Positions 21,901 to 32,356 of a stretch of DNA of 64,000 nucleotides are shown in pieces. Position 1 is the first letter of the stretch. Each line of letters starts with the position of its first letter. The position numbers were made by a program, and so were the translations under genes. Below the pieces are notes generated by a model. The model did no database searches. It saw nothing but the letters and a program-made list of their open reading frames with translations, and was not told the origin of the DNA. The stretch lies in NCBI GenBank assembly GCA_030704615.1, contig CM060734.1, positions 28,660,042 to 28,724,041 of the forward strand. The letters are read 5' to 3'. This stretch comes from Takakia lepidozioides (taxonomy: Eukaryota; Streptophyta; Takakiopsida; Takakiales; Takakiaceae).

Positions 21901-24900
21901 TCAATGATTTCTGGAATCCCTAAGGAGGAGTTTGTGCAGCTCGTTCACGCTCAACGCCGGTGCATGGATAAAGTCATCAATAGTCACGTTCATCCTCAAC
22001 CTCTTCAGGTAAATGTAATACAGATGCTTGCACGGATAATACTTCGAACCCTTCTTTGCTTCCATCAACGAGAAGTCCGTACAATTGCAAGTCGGCTCCA
22101 CTCCAATCGTAATTGTGTATACATCGTCGCGTACAGCTGAGCCTGCCGTTGCCATCCGATACACACGCCCAAGGCCGGGTGGGGGTACGTCCACGGAGCT
22201 CTGAATAGTGCAAGCCATCCCAAGAGCATTGGCAATCCGAGTCTCATTCAACTTGTTGGGAGGGTATCGTCTCTTCACTCTTCCGAATCGCATTGTGGGA
22301 TGTGCAGAATTGTCCAATCCGTCTCTACTGGACCGAGCAGTCTGCAATGGCTGGGTCTGAGGAACCGGAAATGCGTGGGCCGGGATGTCTGTGCGTTGCA
22401 CCATTCGAAATCCTGCTGCAGATAGAGCATCCGCCTCATTCTGAGAGAGGCTGCAACCCGGTGCAACAGGCTAGACGCCCGGAGGCTCCGGCATTCCCTG
22501 AATCCCGTACTTGGGCTTGCCAAATACACAGGTCATTATGTCGTGCCTACAGAACCAAAATGTCTGCGTTGTGGCGTGAGCAAATGTGGGAGTCAAAAAT
22601 CAGCCGCTGAAACAAGGTGCAGGTACAGCACCGTGTGGGTTCCTCCGAATCATCTCACCACAGCGTGCTCTCGTATTCACCCGGATGGCGCAGCACTTCC
22701 CTCGAAATGACGGCAATGTCCTCGCAATTCTCCACTGTGACTCCGACACTCTTGTCTCCACAATGGGAATGTTGTACTGCTTTACTACAGATGGCTCGTT
22801 ATGTTGCCGGGGCACGCGCCCTGTGCTCAAAGGAGATGGCGATCTTAAACGTATAGGACTTGCGGTGCTCGACGAGACCTCCTCGGGCAACATCACCGGA
22901 CCACGAGGGAGCGTGCAAATATTCTTGTCAGCTCGCCATGAATCCTCTTCTCTGCCAGGTGCCTCGTCAAGTCTTCGTCTCACTGGACGGGTATGAACAT
23001 CTCCTTCCAAATGTTGGCCTCTTCACAGCAATGGCGTGTCCCAAAGGCCCTCTCGCAAGGCCGCCGCCCACTTCCGAGGATTCTTCAATCTAGAGGTAGT
23101 CCGCATCAGCATTTCCTGCCTGTCCGGCCCCAAGCCCCACTGTTTCCCTTTCAAGAACTCGTTGTACCTGCATTGCTGCATAATTGACCTCACAATGTCC
23201 TCCGTTGTGGCAGTGAGGATGTCCACCAGATGCGCCGCAGAGGAGGCACACCAGGAAGAGTGCACTGATTTGGCCATGTTTGTCGTGGGCATGTAGGTGT
23301 CGGAGTCGAGACACATTTCCTGCACAAGCACATGTTGAGGTTACAAGCAAGTTACAAATATGGCCAAGAATAATATTCAACGGGACGCGAATTCGTGCAA
23401 CTCACCTCCCGCATATAGTCGCCGAACTGGAGGAAACAATAATGCCACCATGCTAGCCAACTGACCATTGCTCCCTCGTCTGATTTCCTTACAGCACCTG
23501 ACGATGTCCACCAAGCCCGTATACATGCAAACTGTGTCTCTGCATCATCCAAGGTGGGAGCGCGCTTCCACGCAAGGCACATGGAACGGTGCTCCTCTCT
23601 GAAATCTGCCGCCACGAGCCTGGTCGTGTACTGCGAAAGGCTCTGCAGAAAATGGAACCCACAAGATCTCTCCTTGCCTTCCATGGGAACATTGGGGTCT
23701 TGCCCGTACACCCTTCGGATGGCAGCCCAATTTGCTTGTGCGTTGTCCGCCATGAAACCACGGAAATTGGGAGGGGGCAATCCCGCCTTGGCCATCTGTT
23801 CGTTTATTCCCTGCCAAAGAAGCATCTCCGATTGTGTGTCCTCTCCTTTCATCTCACAAATAGCAATTGTCATTAGCATCCTGCAGTGGGTGTCGTAGAC
23901 ATGTGCACCCATTGTCACCCACTGATGATTTGTAATTCGCTTGATATGGTCGAACATGACCCAACTGTTTGACAAGTCCCCACTCGTCATCCTGTCGACC
24001 AGTTCGACGCCGCTGCCAGGTCCACACGTGGACATTTTGAATACGAAACAACGATCTGCCTCAGTCCCTTGTCCTGGAAACCTACTTCCATGAATGTAGT
24101 CATATCCAACCTCCAGAATGGAGTGCATATCCGAGCCACGCCCAATTTTCTGTTTGCATGAGACAATGTGGTTTCGGACATTCGGTGAACATACGTGGGA
24201 CACCGACTCCAGCAATGCCTCCATTTCCTTCTCATCGAGAGGAACTCTATCGGAGCCGTCTTCTGACATAATTCTGGCCAATGCCATCTTATGGGCGGCT
24301 TGGAGCTGTATCTGTTTGGGTTTGGCACCCGGTCTCAACTTAACCTCCTCCTGAACGAGCTGCTCTGCCTCGTGGGCAGCCTCCCGCGAGTTCCCCCTCG
24401 CCAATTTGTGACAATGGGAACCAACGTGTATGCAAGCTCGGGTGAGGTCAGGGAAACGGTGCAACACATAGAACTGCTTGGCATTACAAACAGACATGCA
24501 GTGTGGTGGTTCTTTGCTATGCGCACACTTAAATGTGGAGTTCGGAACCTTCTCCTGAGCTTGAAATGGTTGATGAGCTGTGCCTGTCCAATCGGTCTCG
24601 TTCCTGTGACCTCTGGATTTAAAGTGGAAGCAAGTTGGGGAGAAACACCGCAACGCGCCTGCACAAACAACGTAGCGCACCCGCACACCATCGAGCATCT
24701 TTATGCTGGTGGTTTTGGTAACGCACCAAGGATGACCGTCATGTTTTCTATCCATATCTGTCAACATTCCGGACGCCCTCGAGTAGTCCGCCCGAGGAGG
24801 GAACTCAAAGAAGATATTATCGTCGACGTCGGCGGGAAGGCATGTAACCGATTTAATTGCGAACTTGCTGTAGTCCAGCCCGGCCAGCTCCCCGAATGAA

Positions 24901-24977
24901 GTCGCCTCGGGCGTAGAGGCCGGCACGTGTTCGACAGAGAGCATCCCCTGGATTGAGATTCGGCGCCGAATTTCCAT
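21901..24977 (-). pseudogene. Mutator-like transposase gene M2, N-terminally truncated
   Basis: Exon 1 runs 24977-23406 (donor gtgagt) and exon 2 starts at 23319 after tgcag, matching the intron of M1. The order is as in M1: Cys/His zinc region (about 24750-24430), MULE-type catalytic blocks MTIAICEMKGED and FMADNAQANW with CGFH (about 23880-23650), NMAKSVHSSW opening exon 2, and the SWIM finger (CNC....CPCKH) near 22090-22020. Homology to M1 begins only near 24935. Upstream of that M2 reads straight into the palindrome array, so roughly 250 N-terminal residues are missing. In-frame stops: TGA near 23030 and near 22612 at Arg positions of M1, and TAG near 22472 at a Trp position. All three are C-to-T or G-to-A type. 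Not functional. Confidence 0.85.
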
Positions 24978-25465
24978 CCAGCAGGTAAGTGGAATCCCGG
25001 ATGGATGGAAATCCGGCGCCGAATTTCCATCCAGCAGGTAATTCGAATCCCGGATGAATGGAAATCAGGCGCCGAATTTCCATCCATCCGGGACTCCACT
25101 TACTTGCGGGATGGAAATTCGGCGCCGGATTTCCATCCATCCGCTTCGGAATTACCTGTGTCAGGGAAATTTGGCGCGCCGCCCTACCTGCGCGGATGGA
25201 AATCCGGCGTCGGATTTCCATCCATCCGCTTCTGAATTACCTGCGTGAGGGAAATTTGGCGCGCCGCCCTACCTTCGCGGATGGAAATCCGGCGCCGGAT
25301 TTCCATCCATCCGCTTCCGAATTACCTGCGTGAGGGAAATTTCGCGCGCCGCCCTACCTTGCAGGATGGAAATTCGGCGCTGAATTTCCATCCTGCTGCG
25401 CTCCGAATTACCTGCAGGATGGAAATCCGGCGCCGGATTTCCATTCTGCAGCGCTCCGAATTACC
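24950..25465. repeat. Palindrome array, family B, between the two divergent genes of module 2
   Basis: Eight palindromes occur with arm GGATGGAAATYCGG around a GC or YG centre and the mirrored arm, near 24959, 25013, 25065, 25113, 25197, 25282, 25367 and 25418. Steps are about 50 or 85 bp. In the 85-bp units a second small palindrome, TTGGCGCGCC, lies between the large ones. The array fills the space between M2 and gene B, in the same place as the family A array of module 1. Confidence 0.93.
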
Positions 25466-25702
25466 TCTACGTTGGAAATTCCGGGCCGAGTTCCGTCGAT
25501 TTTCATCCGACATGGAGGGCTTCATCCGACATTTAATTGCGCAATTGGGCAATAAATGTCCACCGCCATCCGTTTTCATTCGGGCTGGCGACACATGGCT
25601 TCCTGGATACGTACCCTAAATCTGATGCTAATCTTGGCTTAACATGCTATTCGAGGCATGTACCCCAGAAACGGAGATCTTTTTCCATTTTGGCTGGGAC
25701 TT

Positions 25703-28700
25703 ATGCCGCCTGAAGGGCGTGGCTCTCCTGAGAGAGACCTCACATCCAGACCGCGGCGGAAGTTGAAAGCTCTGTACTACGGACGACGGCCGATCTCTCG
25801 CATGGCCAAACTGAAGCTCCAGCAGGAGATTCCAGTGTCTTGCTCACAACCCGCGCCAACTGAAGCCGAGTACTCTCAGGCAATCCACTTCTGCTTTCGC
25901 TTTGTTCGATTTCTTTTTTGCTTTCGCTTTGTTGCCTCGCTTTGTTTTTGCATCTTCATCCTGGCTTCGCTGGATGAGTGAACTTTAGATAGTTGAGTGA
26001 ACCTTAGATTGTTTGCAATGCGTGTGCAAATCCGGCAGCTCTGGAGAAGGCTGCTTGTGCATGTCATTCTCAGGCAATGGTTGCATTTGTTTTCATTGTT
26101 GTTGCATGGCTCTCCATACTTCCTAAACTTGTTATGTTTTCATTTTTGTTACACGATTGTTGCTATGGTGGTTGCGCTGCTCGTTGCGATGCTGGTTTAG
26201 GGACCGATGTTGGTTTTCACGATTTTTGGGAATGACAGAGTGACGACGAGCCCGGCACGCTGGTGGTATCATCGACAGCTCCAACTCATCGCATGTTTGA
26301 ATCGCCCAACTTGGGGCGAGAGGGAAAACTTAAACCTTTTGTTGGTGGACGGGAGGACTTGCAACGAGAGTACGACAGAATAGGCATTGGGGAGGTTGGT
26401 GCAGGCGGCATGGCAGGTGAAGGGCGTGAGGACATGAGGACAGCAGATCCGGCAATGGAGGTTGTTCATGCACATGCAGTAGGGCCCGCCCACGCAAAGA
26501 AAAAGAAGAAAGCTAAGCACATGCAACCCCCGGCGAGAGAACCGTCACGGGCTGCGGAGGGGGGAGTGAGCAGTGCGCGCGAGGGTGTCAGTTCGCCTCA
26601 ATCAAAGGTGGTCGTCCTATAGGGCTTCCCTGCTGCTAGCCCTAGTAAGAAACCGAAAGCCCGTGAGAGGGCAAAAGAGAGGGCAAAAGAACAGACGAGA
26701 CAAAATGCTAGCCAAGAGGAAAGAGAAAAGGCCACTGAAGAGGCCAGGGGTGCCCAAATGACAGATGCCAATGTAAGCGAGGGACGCACAGAGACGGTGG
26801 ATCCCTCCAAGACACCACAGAGAGGCAGTAACACACCGGTTAGACCATCGCGGGCAAGAGCAGCCCCTACAATTACCCATACGGTGGAGAGTGGAGGAGA
26901 GGAAAGAACACCAGAAAGAGCACGGATTGTGCAAGTTCGAGGCGAAGCCAGGGAGAGGGTAGTAGAGACGGGGAGAGTGCTGGAGGTGGTTTCGTAGGTG
27001 GCTGACCCTGTTGAGGAGGACGACAGGGAGCTTTCTGACCAGGATGACATCCTCCCGGACATCCCCAGGCCCCAAACCCGGAGCATACAGGCTGGATTTG
27101 GCGGTCCTGGTGGGCTGCCAGAAAACCCCTCTGCAACAGACGTCATGTCCGAGGCGGATATGAAGTTGGCCGCTGCCAAGATGTTGGAGGCAACCCACAG
27201 CAACATTGGCAGGGTGCTGGGGGGCATGGTGTACCCGGTCAAGCTTTGAATTCCCCTTTGCCGCTTGGTGTCATTGCAGGTGGTGAGACCTACCCTCCCA
27301 GGCGATATCGACAAGCTGAAATTCTCTTTCCGGGATGGATATCAAATGGGGTCTGCCGCGTTTTACGTTTCCATTGAGAACGACCACGGAGCTTCCCGTG
27401 CCCACACTTCCGATGAGGTGGACAAATGGGGTCCCCATTGGCAAACGCGAAATGAGGAGTTCGAGAGATCGATTGCTAGTGATCCTCTTTTCCAACACTT
27501 GTCCGGTAAGATGTTCTACGTGTGGGACGGCAATCATCGCCTCCTGGCATGGATGGAGCACATTGCCCAAGCCCACCCCAACGACCTCGATTGGCATTTC
27601 GCCGTGGATTGTGTTGTGCTGAAGGTTGCGGGGCCCAAAGATCGCAGTCTTCTCAAAGCTGCAATGGCCGACATCAACTCGTAAGCTACAACGCCTCTCG
27701 CTTTTGGACTTTGAATTTGGAAGTCATTTCATTGCGAATCCTCATATATGATGAAAATTCCCAATTCAGTATTGTTTGATGGAAATGTGGCACTGCAGGA
27801 TGACTGAGAATGCCTTCATTGCCACCAACTTGTCCCATATGCTCTTTCGAGTGAAGGATGTCGGGAAGCAGGGGGTGCAAGATTTTGCCAATTCCCTCAG
27901 TGCCGACCTCCTGCGCAAGTCAGAGGCAAAGGCAGACAGAACCTGGTATAGGCTGAGCGTCGACGCCATGGTGGACTACATATTTTGGGTAAAGCTCCTG
28001 ACAGTTTTGTTGAGCTAATCTGTCTCTCCTCCCCCAATAGAAGAAATTGTGTTGAGCAGGATCTCTAATGTTATGTGCGCATTCTTGACAGACGAAAATA
28101 CAGCAGGATTTGGCACATGCGCGGAGGTTCTACATGGAGTCAGAGGAGAAGAATCCAACCCTCCCGGAACTCGAATCGTATGTCAAAGCTGCGGAGGTGA
28201 GGGCCCGCATAAAGTACAAGTCGCGGATGGTAAAGTACGTGGCCATAGCTGATCCCGCCCTTGGTGCCGACTTTCTGGTGGAGGTGGGGAAGCACTACTC
28301 TCGCGCTCTGAAGCCCACGATGACATTGGAGAAGCTCCATTGTCTAGCCACATCCTGTGTGGATGCAACAGAAAAGGTGATACATTCTTAACCAAATTGT
28401 GGTGGCAACAACTCCTTTTTGTGGTGTTTGGCGCTTACGAATATGCTGGGTGGTTGGACAGACCCGGTGGCTCCAAATCTGGAATGGTTCCCAAAGTACC
28501 AGGGACATGTGGAGCTTCCCCAAACCGGACAAACTCTCTGACCCCATATTCGACATGTGGATGAACCGCATGACATGGTGGTTTCAGGTACTTCCCCACG
28601 CTTCGTTTGGGGCTTCTACTCTAGTAGGGGGTGGATTCATTGTATTTTTTCAGGAAAGCGATCTGATGGAGAATCTCCACAGGTGACGACGAATGCGCAA

Positions 28701-31700
28701 GAGCAGCTGGACACACAAGCACATCAGTTCAAGATGGAGATATCTCATGCAGCAGAGAGCCTACGTGACTATGTGACGAGGTACTTTCTACTCTACAAAA
28801 CCAACCTATTCTTTCGGGAGATAGCAGATGCTCGCCGGAGCCACGAGTTCACCAACCAGCCGAATGCGGACAAAGCAGCAATGCGCCTTCTATATAGGTA
28901 CATACGCGCTGCCTTTCTTTCAAGTCCTTGCATTTCAGGATGTTAGAAGCCTCATGTGGTGTTAGGGAAAATGGCGCCGAATTTCCAGCCAGGGCTCCGA
29001 AAATGGCTAAGTCCCTAGACTGGCTGGCCCTGAACTGGAAATTCGGCGCCATTTTCCAGTTGTAGGCCCTATTGCCGTTCAGGGACTTAGCCATTTTCGG
29101 GCTAAGTCCCTAGACTGGCTGGCCTTGAACTGGAAATTCTGCGCCATTTTCCAGTTGTAGGCCCTATTGCCGTTCAGGGACTTAGCCATTTTCGGGCTAA
29201 GTCCCTAGGGTGGCTGGCCCCGAAGTGGAAATTTGGCGCCATTTTCCAGTTGTAGGCCCTATTGCCGTTCAGGGACTTAGCCATTTTCGGGCTAAGTCCC
29301 TAGACTGGCTGGCCCCGAACTGGAAATTCGGCGCCATTTTCCAGTTCTAGGCCCTATTGCTGTTCAGGGACTTAGCCATTTTCGGGCTAAGTCCCTAGGG
29401 TGGCTGGCCCCGAAGTGGAAATTCGGCGCCATTTTCCAGTTCTAGGCCCTATTGCCGTTCAAGGACTTAGCCATTTTCGGGCTAAGTCCCTAGGGTGGCT
29501 GGCCCTGAACTGGAAATTCGGCGCCATTTTTCCAGTTCTAGGCCCTATTGCGGTTCTGGGACTTAGCCATCTTCGGGCCAAACCGGGACAAATGGCGCCG
29601 AATTTCCAGTTCAGGGCTCCCAAGATGGCTAAGTCCCTAGGGTGGCAGTCACCGAAAACCGAAATTCGGTGCCATTTTTCCATTTCTAGGCCCACTCACA
29701 TCCGCCCCAACCTGGGAAAATGGTGCCGAATATGCATTTCAGGGACCTCATTGTGTTTTTCATGAATGCAGGTACTGCAAGTTCTCCCTTTTGGAGAAAG
29801 GTCATCTGTCTTTCGAGCCACCGTTCTTCCTGGCATGGAGGAACCCTGGTGCTGACTCCATGTACACTGACGATATTGTGAAGGAGTGGCATCTGGAACA
29901 TTTGCGTGATTGCCCTTGGTATGTGGACCTTCCGCCCAACTCGCTCGACCCATCCGAGTTTCAATTGAAGCTGGATGCTGAATTCCGACGAAACCGGGCT
30001 CCGCTGCCTCCGTTGGGTGCAAAAGAGGCAAAAGCGCTTGCGAAATCCAGGAAAGCGGCAGAGCTTGCTCAGGCAGGAATTCAGGAGAAATTGCATGAGA
30101 AGAGTAAAGGCCAAAGGAAAAGGACAAGGAAACAGGTGAGTGCAGTAACACCCAAAAAGAAGAAAACCATCGGGGCATCGGAGGAGGCGCAGGAGGGGAC
30201 CCAAGAGAGTGACTCAGACGACAACTTTGTTCAAGGTCTTGCAACTGCTGTTGCTCCTACCCAGTCACCGGTCGTCCGGGTTCCCAAGTCAGTTCGGAGT
30301 GGGACTGGCTCTGCCAAGAAGTTGGCATTTGAGGGCGAGCCTACACGGCGGTATTCGGCGGTGACGTTTACGCACAGGCCAAAGCTAGAACCTCCAACCA
30401 TCATCCAATGCGTCAATGAGAGCTTCCTTGACGCTCTCGCTGCCAGGGCGAAGAAGGTGGCACACAGCAAGTCTCTGGCGGAGCAGAAGGGGAAAGCCAA
30501 GAAGAGGGCTGCCGGTACAGAGCCTAAAGACACCCCTGGTTTTGAAGCCATGATGGAATTCTTCACGGTTGTGAGCACGAATTGCAAGAGCACTCGGGGG
30601 GGGGGGGGTTGAGGTGGAGAGAGCTTGCGACATGATTCTCCTCGACATTCCAGATGGGTAGCTGGTGGAGGGCCTGGATGGTGTGCCCACCTGGAACAGG
30701 TTTACTGAGGACTACTGGAAAGCCGGGTTTGGGCTGGCGGGGATGCTTCTGGATGACGGTGGATGTGTGGTTGTCCTTGCCACAAGAGGGAAGACCACAG
30801 AGAATGCGGTGGCAAGGTGGACACCGAAAAGTGTCACCCCGGTCCTCCTCAGAAAATGGTTCTGCATCAGTACACAAGGGTTGCGAATAGAGGGCCAAAG
30901 TGTAAGTTATCAATCTATTGCATTCATTTCATATTGTGGTGTATGTTAAGTAGACCCTGGAGTTGATCCCTTCTTTGTTGGATGTGCAGACATTGGTGTT
31001 TGAGGCATATTGCTTTGTGAAGAGAGGGTCTACGTTCAAATTCCGCAATGACGGTCGTCTTGTTGATGCCGCTGTGGACCCTGTAACCTACGATGTCCTC
31101 TACAACTATGTGCCCCACTCCAGTATGCCGAAGGACACAAAGACAGGCAAACCGTGGCGGTACAGCCGGACCCGGAGCCCTGCTTTCATCCAAACCCTCA
31201 TGGAGACGTGCTCGGATGTCCAAGGGCGGATTCTGGACCTCACATGCGGCACGGGTAAGCCTTCACGTGCTCAATTTGTCCCCTGGCCCGATTGCAATTG
31301 CATGCCGCAAGCTATTAACCGCCCGCTTTGTTCCTCAGGTGCTTCAATGTGGGCAGGGACGTTGTCCGACAGGCATGTGTTCGCCTTCGAGCCAGATACT
31401 GCCCTCCACAACTCGGAACTTGCAGCGGCTGAACGTCTGCCGAAAGAGGAAGAGGCATCCTCAGAGGATGAGGAAAAATCCGAGAAGGAGCAGGGGGAGG
31501 AAGTTGGGATCGAGGCCGAGGAGCCCCCGGTTTACGAGTGAGTGGTGGCATTGTAAGTTGCCTCCAGATTTCGTGAGGCACCTCCCTCCGCTCTCTTATT
31601 TCATTGAAAACCCTTTCTGGTTGTGCTGGTATTGACATTCTTGAAGTGGATTTGTTCTTACTGTAGGATGCCAAGTACTGCCGGAGGGACGTCTACACCG

Positions 31701-32126
31701 GAGTTCATGGGCAGGAGGAACGTGCCTTTTTTTGCCAGGGGGGATTTCATGCCTAGTCCAGAAAGGGAGTACATCCTTCCTACTTATGCTGCCCGGCTTG
31801 CTTCGGTGTCCATTAGGAGGTGTTCCGAACGTAGTCGTGTACAGCAGATTTTAGACGAGGCAAGCCTCAAGAAAATGAAGATGAGGGAGGAGGCAACAGC
31901 TATTAGAGCCCGTCGGGCTCGTAGATTTGTCTTGGATTCTGCTGAGGAAAGTGGGGGAGAAGACGCAGAAGATTCCCAGGAGGTGAGGTGGACAGTCCCC
32001 CAAGGAGAGGACGGGATTTTTGAGAGGCATAGTGGAACTGATGCATCACAGAGCTCGGAGGATGAGGGGGATGAGGGGGATGAGGAAGAAGGTGGGGCAA
32101 GTTCCTCGGAGGGTGTAGGAGAGTAG
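25703..32126 (+). pseudogene. ParB-like / beta-class amino-methyltransferase-like gene B
   Basis: Exons: 25703-about 25873, 26239-27680, 27799-27988, 28092-28376, 28462-28587, 28683-28897, 29772-30901, 30990-31254, 31339-31537, 31667-32126; about 1,490 codons. ATG 25703 was chosen because RRKLKALYYGRRP follows, matching the first exon of gene A. Exon 2 carries a Lys/Arg/Glu-rich region, then the ParB-like FYVWDGNHRLLAW (27514-27552). Exon 7 has a basic KKKK region and DIPD (30644-30655). Exon 8 ends in motif I DLTCGTG, and exon 9 continues with AG....HVFAFEPD, the usual acidic end of strand 2. The last exon is acidic. Breaks: TAG 26620-26622, TAG 26995-26997, TGA 27247-27249 (gene A has CGA), a 13-G run at 30596-30608 that shifts the frame, and TAG 30659-30661 (gene C has Gln). 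The function is inferred from motifs only. Confidence 0.8.
28965..29735. repeat. 95-bp palindromic tandem array, family C, in an intron of gene B
   Basis: The core ggcgccattttcc recurs near 29045, 29140, 29235, 29330, 29425 and 29520, an even 95-bp period (about nine helical turns). Each unit is doubly inverted: an outer pair GGCTAAGTCCCT/AGGGACTTAGCC and an inner pair CTGGAAATTCGG/CCATTTTCCAG. The edges (28970-29000, 29580-29735) hold further diverged copies. The array fills the intron 28898-29771, the position of palindromes in genes A and C. Confidence 0.93.
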
Positions 32127-32189
32127 TGCCCATTCCAGCTATGACAGTTAGAACACACTTGTATAGACGTGGCTTGCCACAAAATTTGC

Positions 32190-32195
32190 AATAAA
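32190..32195 (+). terminator. Polyadenylation signal of gene B
   Basis: AATAAA lies 64 bp after the stop codon of gene B and 152 bp before the right end of module 2. Confidence 0.6.
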
Positions 32196-32356
32196 ATGTT
32201 GCATTTCAAGTCCACTGGTGCCACATTCCAACTTCACATGACCCTATTTCCGTGCCTCCTAACCCTATTTCCGTGGACTCACAATGGTCTGCTCATGCTT
32301 TTTTTTTTTCCGCTCATGCTCATGCCGCTCATGAAATAGCAGCCCACGTTGAAGGG

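Larger units (their letters stand above)
21185..32356. mobile_element. Module 2: 11.15-kb Mutator-like element with transposase and ParB/methyltransferase-like genes
   Basis: The element proper is 21194-32347. The 9-bp direct repeat GTTGAAGGG flanks it at 21185-21193 and 32348-32356. Its termini are inverted repeats: left GAGGTTTGCTATTTCATGAG, right (reverse complement) GTGGGCTGCTATTTCATGAG, 18 of 21 bases identical, with CATGAGC(GG) repeats continuing inside both ends. Precise removal restores the reading frame of the gene it interrupts, which independently confirms the borders. Contents, left to right: palindrome cluster, transposase gene M2 (minus), palindrome array, ParB/methyltransferase-like gene B (plus). 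A 9-bp duplication with such termini is the hallmark of Mutator-like elements. The second gene is not one I know from that superfamily. Confidence 0.93.
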
